Origin: Pseudomonadota bacterium
Lineage (GTDB): Bacteria; Pseudomonadota; Alphaproteobacteria; Rhizobiales; Xanthobacteraceae
Reading direction: 5' to 3'
Assembly: GCA_023432885.1 (NCBI GenBank)
Contig: JAEZEU010000073.1
Span: 1-13,580 of the forward strand
DNA: 13,580 bases
The notes under the pieces are model-generated. The model saw nothing but the letters and a program-made list of their open reading frames with translations. It was not told the DNA's origin and ran no database searches. The position numbers and the translations under genes are program-made. Below, piece after piece: positions 8,442 to 13,580 of this stretch; position 1 is the stretch's first letter, and each line of letters opens with the position of its first letter.

Positions 8442-9248
8442 TTACGCGTAATCGCTGTCGCCATCGTCGAAACCGTCGTCATGGTCCATATCGTCCTCGT
8501 CCCCGTAATCCTCGTTCGAGGCATAATCCTGGTTTGAGGACTGCTCGTCATACATGCCTTGGCGCGTGCCGGAGTTGCCGATGTCGTTGATCCCGGCATC
8601 CTTCGCCAGATCGCCACCGCCAGCCTGGTCACCCCACGGCCTGCGGTCTTCGACGCCGCCGCTGCGACCTGCGGTATCGCCAAAGGTCTGCTGGCCGCCG
8701 CCCATCATGCCGCGGATGCTGTTGAGCAGGAGCGAGCCGCCGACCATGCCGGCTGCGGCTGCGGCCGCCGTGCCCAGGAACGAGCCGCCGCCAGCACCGG
8801 GCACAGGCGGAGGCTGCTGCGGCCCGCCATAGGACTGGCCATAACCGGGCGCCTGGCCGTAGCCGGGCGGCAAAGCCTGTCCGGTGTTCCAGGCTGGCCG
8901 GTTACCGGCATTGGGTACCGAGCCCCGCTGCGGCGGGGTTTGGGACTGATCCTGGAACCGATCCCGGGACTGACCTTGACCGAGAATCGCATCGCGCATG
9001 GTATCGAGGAAGCCGCCGGACTGCTGCTGCGGGGGGCCGCCGGCTTCCAGCTCCTCGATACGCGCGTTGGCGCGCTTGAGCGCCTCATCCTGCACCAGCA
9101 CCGTCTGCACCAAAGCGTAAGTTCCGTTCGGCGCGCGCCGCAGGCCTTCCATGATGGCGGCCTCGGCGTCGCGATCCCGCGGCGAGTTCTCCAGCTTCGA
9201 AAGCCGGTCGAACAGATCGTCAATCAGTTGGCGTTCCTGCGGTGTCAT
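8442..9248 (-). CDS. DUF2076 domain-containing protein
   Basis: A 268-residue protein of the DUF2076 family (COG3416), function unknown. The N-terminus MTPQERQLIDDLFDRLSKLE and the following EAAIMEGLRRAPNGTYALVQTVLVQDEALKRA to about residue 68 are the conserved helical part, with coiled-coil character. Then come a Gln/Pro/Gly/Tyr-rich low-complexity stretch (70-152, with GYGQAPGYGQSYGG), a Gly/Ala-rich hydrophobic segment (156-178) that could insert in or associate with a membrane, and a very acidic Asp-rich tail (about 233-268). No signal peptide is present. ATG 9248 has a strong ribosome binding site, GGAGGA, about 8 bases upstream. It is transcribed toward the PepSY-like gene. The family is common in proteobacteria, and a ligand-binding or membrane-associated role has been suggested only loosely. 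Confidence 0.92.
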   Translation of the reverse strand: MTPQERQLIDDLFDRLSKLENSPRDRDAEAAIMEGLRRAPNGTYALVQTVLVQDEALKRANARIEELEAGGPPQQQSGGFLDTMRDAILGQGQSRDRFQDQSQTPPQRGSVPNAGNRPAWNTGQALPPGYGQAPGYGQSYGGPQQPPPVPGAGGGSFLGTAAAAAAGMVGGSLLLNSIRGMMGGGQQTFGDTAGRSGGVEDRRPWGDQAGGGDLAKDAGINDIGNSGTRQGMYDEQSSNQDYASNEDYGDEDDMDHDDGFDDGDSDYA

Positions 9249-9377
9249 GGCGAATCTCCTCCGCTTCGCGAGCCGAAGCGCCAGGAATCTATGGGACCTT
9301 TCGGCCGCCAGTAGGGGGAAGCGCAGAATTAATTTTCTGTAAGCGACAACGTGACCGGTCGATTTTTGCGGACGGTA

Positions 9378-10229
9378 TCAGCTCAACGTCACCTTATTCG
9401 CGGCCATCAGCGCCGGAAACTGCTCGCTCGCCAGGAACATGTGCTCATGCTCGCGCTGGGTGGTCAGCGGGTCGAGGCCCTCAAGCGTGTCATCGACGAA
9501 GCCGGGATGGCACATCACGAGCGCACCATCCGGCAGGCCGTGCAGGAATTGCTGCATCAAGGCGGCGAAATCGGGCCTGCGCAAATAATCATAGGCGCCG
9601 GCAAAGGCCGTATTGAAGGCGATGCCGGCGCGTGCGGCACGCTTGCGGAATTGGCGGCTGAGCGCATCCAGCAGCAACGCCTTGGGCGAGTTCAGCCGCT
9701 TCAGGAGCGGCCGATTGCTCCCGCCTTGGCGGACCCACGCGCCGGGCGCGCTCGCGGCCGTCGCGGCAAGAAAAGCATCGCGGACCACCGGGAAAAGCTG
9801 GGCATGTTGGTGGCCGTCGGCGAAGTCAGGGGCGCGGCCGAACAAGTCGCCGAATGCGGAAAATTGCGCCGCGATTTCGGACTGGATGATTTCGCGATCG
9901 AGCCGGCGGACGAGACCCCGCTGCAGCATTGTCGGCAGCGGCAGGAACATGCCACCATCGGCGGGCCTGAAGTGCATGGTGAGGGGACGGAACGGGGCGG
10001 TCAGCGTGACATGCAAGCCGACGCTGCAGCGGTTGCCGCGCGCATGGCGTTCGGCCACGACGTCCTGCAGCGCCGCCACGTCGTTGCGGCCGATCGCCGG
10101 CCCCACCATCATCACCGATGTGGCATTCAGACGGCCTTTCGCGATGAGGTCGCAAATGGCGCGGTTGACGCCGGGGCTGATCCCGTAGTCGTCCGCGCAC
10201 AGCCAGATGCGGCGCGACGCCGAGTTCAT
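9378..10229 (-). CDS. ChbG/HpnK-family (YdjC-like) carbohydrate deacetylase
   Basis: A predicted metal-dependent deacetylase of 283 residues, normal for the family, which removes N-acetyl groups from sugars. Metal-site motifs are visible: ADDYG (12-16, D13), the GLHVTLTAP segment with H73, and DGHQHAQ (138-144, H140). VMCHPGF (238-244) and REHE (259-262) are further conserved elements. No signal peptide or membrane helix is seen, so it acts in the cytosol. The start is fixed by an ATGA overlap with the stop of the glycosyltransferase gene (ATG 10229, TGA 10228-10226); the open frame runs on upstream to 10781 but only as a shadow of that gene. The coupling suggests it acts on the product of that enzyme, as NaxD does on undecaprenyl-phosphate-GalNAc. 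HpnK of hopanoid loci is the other family branch, but no hopanoid gene is nearby. Confidence 0.88.
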   Translation of the reverse strand: MNSASRRIWLCADDYGISPGVNRAICDLIAKGRLNATSVMMVGPAIGRNDVAALQDVVAERHARGNRCSVGLHVTLTAPFRPLTMHFRPADGGMFLPLPTMLQRGLVRRLDREIIQSEIAAQFSAFGDLFGRAPDFADGHQHAQLFPVVRDAFLAATAASAPGAWVRQGGSNRPLLKRLNSPKALLLDALSRQFRKRAARAGIAFNTAFAGAYDYLRRPDFAALMQQFLHGLPDGALVMCHPGFVDDTLEGLDPLTTQREHEHMFLASEQFPALMAANKVTLS

Positions 10230-11278
10230 TCGGCGGCTTCGCTGGCTTTGTCGCCGGCATCGTTGCCAGTTCTGGCGTCCGCGCGCTTCTCGCTGTGCTC
10301 GGCAATGAAGTAGATCGGCCGGGCCTTCAGCTCGGAGAGGATCTTGCCGATATATTCGCCGAGCACGCCGATCATGATCAGCTGCACGCCGCCGATCGTC
10401 ATCAGGCCGACCATGAGCGAGGGATAGCCGGGCACCTGCTTGCCGGTGGTCAAGACTTCCCACACAATCGACAGGCCGAACAGGAATGCCAGGCTCGCCA
10501 GCAGCACCCCGAGCAGGCTGGCAAAACGCAAGGGCGCCACCGAGAACGAGGTGAGTCCTTCGATGGAAAGGCCGATCAGGCGGCCGGCGCTGAACGTGGT
10601 CACGCCATGCGTGCGGGGCGCCGGCTCGTAGTCGACGCGGATCTGGCGGAAGCCGATCCAGGTCGCCAGCCCCTTGAAGAAGCGATTGCGTTCCGGCAAT
10701 TGCCGCAGCGCCGCTGCGGCGCGCGGCGACAGCAGGCGGAAGTCGCCGGCATCCTCCGGGATCTTCTGCCGCGCGCCCCAATTCACCAGGGCATAGAAGC
10801 CGTGCACGGCAACGCGCCGCAGGAACGGCTCGTTGTCGCGATGCGCCTTGGCGGTATAGACCACGTCATAGCCGTCATCGACCCAGTGTCCGACCAGTTG
10901 CTCGACGAGGGAAGGGGGATGCTGGCCGTCGCCGTCCATGAACAGCACTGCGCCGCGGCGGGCATGGTCGAGGCCGGCCACCAGCGCCGCCTCCTTGCCG
11001 AAATTGCGCGACAGCGACACCACCTGGACGTCGAGCGCATCAGCCGGCAGGCTGCGCGCGATCTTCAGCGTGTCGTCCTGGCTGCCGTCATCGACATAGA
11101 TCACTTCGCAGGCAAGCTGCCAGCGCATTGCCAGCGTGCGCGCCAGCCCTGCGAGCCGCTCGTGCAGGGCGGCCAGCCCCGCCGCCTCGTTATAGACGGG
11201 CACGACGATTGACAGCCCTAGCGCCGCAGCATTCGCCGCGTTCGTGGACAGTTTAGAGACATCGCTACCGAGCTTCAT
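10226..11278 (-). CDS. GT2 family polyprenyl-phosphate glycosyltransferase (ArnC/GtrB/DPM1-like)
   Basis: A predicted inner-membrane enzyme that transfers a sugar from a nucleotide donor to undecaprenyl phosphate on the cytosolic face. In the 350 residues the GT-A fold starts SIVVPVYNE (23-31), with YVDDGSQDD (61-69), the metal-binding DGDGQHPP (115-122), EDAGDFRLL (175-183) and RNRFFKGLATWIGF (197-210). The GLTSFSVAPLR segment is typical of GtrB/ArnC types. Two membrane helices follow (about 253-276 and 287-311), then a short charged tail. I chose ATG 11278 because GGAG lies 9 bases upstream; ATG 11308 would add ten residues. hisG ends 79 bases upstream, and the deacetylase overlaps its stop by four bases. 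The sugar cannot be read from the sequence; the neighbour suggests an N-acetylated hexosamine. Confidence 0.92.
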   Translation of the reverse strand: MKLGSDVSKLSTNAANAAALGLSIVVPVYNEAAGLAALHERLAGLARTLAMRWQLACEVIYVDDGSQDDTLKIARSLPADALDVQVVSLSRNFGKEAALVAGLDHARRGAVLFMDGDGQHPPSLVEQLVGHWVDDGYDVVYTAKAHRDNEPFLRRVAVHGFYALVNWGARQKIPEDAGDFRLLSPRAAAALRQLPERNRFFKGLATWIGFRQIRVDYEPAPRTHGVTTFSAGRLIGLSIEGLTSFSVAPLRFASLLGVLLASLAFLFGLSIVWEVLTTGKQVPGYPSLMVGLMTIGGVQLIMIGVLGEYIGKILSELKARPIYFIAEHSEKRADARTGNDAGDKASEAAE

Positions 11279-11357
11279 TCCATCAGGCTCCAACCAGCCC
11301 AAAAGCATATGCTACCTGCCGCGAACTGTCGCCACGATGAACAGGCTTAAATTCCGT

Positions 11358-12335
11358 TCACCGGCGAAGGAATGCCTCCAGCCTGGCAAACAGCGGGTTC
11401 TGGCGGTCCAGCACGTAGTCCAGCGAGGCGATCGAGACCGTATCCGCCCCATGGTCGCGCAGGAAACTGCCGAGCGCGTAGAGCTGGGCCGGCGGGCAGT
11501 GCAGCGTCAGCATTCCCGAGGAGGTCGGGCCGCCGAATGGGGCCACCACACCGAAGCGGTTATGCGCCTCGCTCAAGAGCTTGTCGTTGCAGCCGGCAAA
11601 GCGCGTGCGCACCTCGCGATACTTGCTGGCCCGCGCGCGTGCGGCGATGTGGTCGAGGATGACGCGCGCGCTCTCGCGCGTCGCCTCGTTCCACTCGGCT
11701 TCGCGCGAGGCAACGAGGTTGGCCTGGCTGCGCAGGATCACGCCGTCGTCGAGCACCTTCAGGCCGTTGGCGGCGAGAGTCGCGCCCGTGGTGGTGATAT
11801 CGACGATCATTTCCGCCGCGCCGGTCGCAGGCGCTCCTTCCGTGGCGCCGGCGCTCTCGACGATGCGGTAGTCGACCACGCCGTGGCTGGCGAAGAAATT
11901 CCGCGTCAGGTTGATGTATTTGGTCGCTACCCTCATCCGGCGATTATGTTGCGCCCGGAATCCGGTGGTGACGTCATCGAGATCCGCCATGGTGCGCACG
12001 TCGATCCAGGCCTGGGGGACGGCGACCACGACGTTGGCGCTGCCGAAGCCGAGGCTGTCGATCAGCAGCACGCGCTTGTCGGCATCGGGAATGCTCTCGC
12101 GCACGAGGTCCTCGCCGGTGACGCCGAGATGCACGGCGCCGCGCGCCAGATTCGACGCGATCTCGCTTGCCGAGAGGTAGGCGATCTCGACATTGTCGAG
12201 GCCCGGAATGGTGCCGCGATAGTCGCGCGCGCCGCCGGCTTTGGTCAGCGCAAGGCCGGAGCGCGTGAAGAACGCTTCGGCGTTTTCCTGCAGGCGGCCC
12301 TTCGAAGGCACCGCCAGTACGAACGGGACCGTCAT
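11358..12335 (-). CDS. hisG: ATP phosphoribosyltransferase HisG (with C-terminal extension)
   Basis: Catalyses the first committed step of histidine biosynthesis, joining ATP and PRPP to N1-phosphoribosyl-ATP, in the cytosol. The 325 residues include SKGRL (11-15), HLGVTGEDLV (69-78), and the PRPP-binding stretch MIVDITTTGATLAANGL (176-192), all intact. Residues after about 265 (GPTSSGMLTLHCPPA..., GSFLRDHGADTVSI) form an extra domain resembling the ACT-like regulatory domain of long-form HisG; short forms of ~210-230 residues lack it. It starts with ATGA overlapping the hisZ stop, so translation is coupled. Long forms normally do not need HisZ, so the pair is worth noting. Histidine feedback inhibition is expected. 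Confidence 0.97.
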   Translation of the reverse strand: MTVPFVLAVPSKGRLQENAEAFFTRSGLALTKAGGARDYRGTIPGLDNVEIAYLSASEIASNLARGAVHLGVTGEDLVRESIPDADKRVLLIDSLGFGSANVVVAVPQAWIDVRTMADLDDVTTGFRAQHNRRMRVATKYINLTRNFFASHGVVDYRIVESAGATEGAPATGAAEMIVDITTTGATLAANGLKVLDDGVILRSQANLVASREAEWNEATRESARVILDHIAARARASKYREVRTRFAGCNDKLLSEAHNRFGVVAPFGGPTSSGMLTLHCPPAQLYALGSFLRDHGADTVSIASLDYVLDRQNPLFARLEAFLRR

Positions 12336-13474
12336 GCCGCGTCCCCGTTCTTGCCGGCTTTGACCAGCGCATCGACCCAGATCGAGAAACCGACGGCGGG
12401 GATCGGCGCAGCCGAGCCGAGCTGCGTCATCAGGCCATCATAGCGCCCGCCCGCGACCAGCGGCTCCGTTCCATTGCCCTTGTGGTGCAGTTCGAACTCG
12501 AAGCCTGTGTAGTAATCGAGCCCGCGGCCGAACGAGGTGGAGAAGCGGGTTTTCCTGACGTCGATGTCGCGCTTGGCCATGAAACCGATGCGGCTCTCAA
12601 GCTGGTCGATCGCCGCTGATATGTCGAGTTTGGCGTCGGACGCCAGCGCGCGCAGTTGCGCGACGGCGCCGTCCGGCTCCCCGGCAATCGCAAGAAAGCG
12701 CTTGATGATGCTGATTGCGTCGCGCGGGAGCGCGCCGCCCTTCAGCGTCGCCTGTTCGAGGAAGCGGTCGGCGATCTCCGCCACCGTGCGCCCGCCGACA
12801 TTGGTGGTGCCGGCGATCGACATCAGGTCGGTGACCAGCGCCAAAGCCGCCTTCCGGTCGGAGCCGGCAAGCGCCGCCAGCACGCCCTCATATTCGTTGC
12901 GGCCCGGTGCGGTCGGCAAGGTCAGCCGCTCGATGTCGTCGGTGAGGCTGAGCTTGCGGTTGAAATCCTTGATCAGCCGGCGCCGCCATACCGGATAGAG
13001 ATCGAGCGCATCGATCAGCGCGGTGAACAGTGCGACGTCGCCGGTGCGGATTTCCACATCCTTCAAGCCAAATGCGGCGGCCGCCTGCAGCGCCAGCGCC
13101 AGCATCTCGGCATCGGCCGCAGGGCGATCCTGCCGCCCGAAAGACTCGATGCCCGCCTGCAGGAACTGGCTCTTCCGGCCGCTGCGATAGCGGAACACCG
13201 GGCCGAGATAGGAAAAGCCCGCTGCATGGCCGGCGCGCGGCGAGGCCAGATAGTCCCGCGCCACCGGGATGGTCAGGTCGGGCCGCAGGCAGAGGTCCTC
13301 GCCGGTGGCATCCGTCGTCAGGTACAGGCTCTTGCGGATGTCCTCGCCGGAGAGGTCGAGGAAGGGATCGGCTGGCTGGAGGATGTCGGGCTCGGAATGG
13401 ACGTAGCCGGCCTGCGCAAAGGATTGCAGCAGGGTGTCCGCCCAGGTGGCGGAGGGGGGCGCGGTTACGTTCAT
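12332..13474 (-). CDS. hisZ: ATP phosphoribosyltransferase regulatory subunit HisZ
   Basis: A histidyl-tRNA-synthetase-like protein that lacks synthetase function and forms a complex with HisG. The 380 residues follow the class II synthetase core: RPDLTIP (64-70), motif 2 SYLGPVFRYRSGR (88-100), QAGIESFG (106-113), GRGLDYYTGFEFE (316-328), and motif 3 AGGRYDGL (341-348). No C-terminal anticodon-binding domain is present, which separates it from HisS. I chose ATG 13474, since the recognisable sequence begins soon after (TWADTLLQSFAQAGYV); the frame stays open to a TTG at 13531. The ribosome binding site is poor, so the exact start is less certain than the identity. It is first in the block hisZ-hisG-glycosyltransferase-deacetylase. 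Confidence 0.94.
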   Translation of the reverse strand: MNVTAPPSATWADTLLQSFAQAGYVHSEPDILQPADPFLDLSGEDIRKSLYLTTDATGEDLCLRPDLTIPVARDYLASPRAGHAAGFSYLGPVFRYRSGRKSQFLQAGIESFGRQDRPAADAEMLALALQAAAAFGLKDVEIRTGDVALFTALIDALDLYPVWRRRLIKDFNRKLSLTDDIERLTLPTAPGRNEYEGVLAALAGSDRKAALALVTDLMSIAGTTNVGGRTVAEIADRFLEQATLKGGALPRDAISIIKRFLAIAGEPDGAVAQLRALASDAKLDISAAIDQLESRIGFMAKRDIDVRKTRFSTSFGRGLDYYTGFEFELHHKGNGTEPLVAGGRYDGLMTQLGSAAPIPAVGFSIWVDALVKAGKNGDAA

Positions 13475-13502
13475 CGGACTGGTCCAGATCGTCGGAAAGG
13501 CT

Positions 13503-13531
13503 GGTTCCAACAGGGGGTTAAGCGGTTCCAA
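13503..13531. repeat. Direct repeat GGTTCCAA upstream of hisZ
   Basis: Two identical 8-mers, GGTTCCAA at 13503-13510 and 13524-13531, are exactly 21 bases apart, two helical turns, in the region just before the hisZ start. The spacing would suit a dimeric regulator, but two copies of an 8-mer can arise by chance, and part of the region would be coding if hisZ starts at the upstream TTG. Confidence 0.35.
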
Positions 13532-13580
13532 ATGGGATTGTCGCGCGAGCCATTAGCACGGCCCGCCCCGGGATACGACA

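Noticed and set aside
9378..10229. Hopanoid biosynthesis gene hpnK as a firm name
   Set aside because: The family fits, but no other hopanoid gene is in the window and the coupled glycosyltransferase points to lipid-linked sugar chemistry instead, so no gene symbol was given.
9351..10313. Plus-strand open frames opposite the deacetylase and glycosyltransferase (also 10295-11212)
   Set aside because: The minus-strand genes have clear family motifs; the plus-strand translations have none.
9378..10781. 467-residue version of the deacetylase
   Set aside because: The extra N-terminal part lies inside the glycosyltransferase gene in another frame and does not look like protein; the ATGA junction at 10226-10229 and the family start MNSASRRIWLCADDYG fix the true start.
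11244..12443. 399-residue plus-strand open frame opposite hisG
   Set aside because: hisG is certain on the minus strand, and this frame crosses the hisG stop and the hisZ/hisG junction; shadow.

Overview
The window looks like chromosomal core DNA of a Bradyrhizobium- or Rhodopseudomonas-like alphaproteobacterium (Nitrobacteraceae). The reasons are high GC, a GroEL with a GGM tail very like the rhizobial paralogues, a CIRCE-controlled groESL, a long HisG beside HisZ, a DUF2076 protein, a GGAAC-type (EcfG) promoter, and intergenic repeats whose ends read CGTCATGG and CATGACG. I see no phage, transposase, CRISPR, tRNA or rRNA.

Layout, left to right. 1-933 (+) is the C-terminal part of an L-lactate permease, closed by a strong terminator. 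1078-1494 (+) is a small exported META-domain protein. It converges on 1624-2829 (-), an exported protein I do not recognise. 2951-4597 (-) groEL and 4740-5036 (-) groES form the chaperonin operon. It has a sigma70-like promoter (5172-5200), a CIRCE operator (5135-5161), a 5' leader hairpin, an intergenic repeat between the two genes, and a terminator after groEL. A lipoprotein gene (5359-5880, +) diverges from groES and meets an orphan cheZ-like gene (6007-6780, -) at a bidirectional terminator next to a second, shorter repeat copy. A 302-bp divergent region then leads to a YkuD L,D-transpeptidase (7083-7805, +) and a tiny PepSY-like periplasmic protein (8051-8305, +) with its own candidate EcfG promoter. 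The PepSY-like gene meets a DUF2076 gene (8442-9248, -) tail to tail.

The right part is a minus-strand block: hisZ (start 13474), hisG (ATGA overlap), a membrane-anchored polyprenyl-phosphate-type glycosyltransferase 79 bp on, and a ChbG/HpnK-family (YdjC-like) deacetylase joined to it by another ATGA overlap. HisZ and HisG would form the first enzyme of histidine biosynthesis. The glycosyltransferase and deacetylase look like a two-step module that builds a lipid-linked N-acetyl sugar and then deacetylates it, as in FlmF2/NaxD lipid A modification.

Most genes are ordinary core genes. The points most worth a second look are the glycosyltransferase/deacetylase pair, the long HisG next to HisZ, the architecture of the groESL leader and spacer, the insulated EcfG-type PepSY gene, and the unassigned exported protein at 1624-2829.
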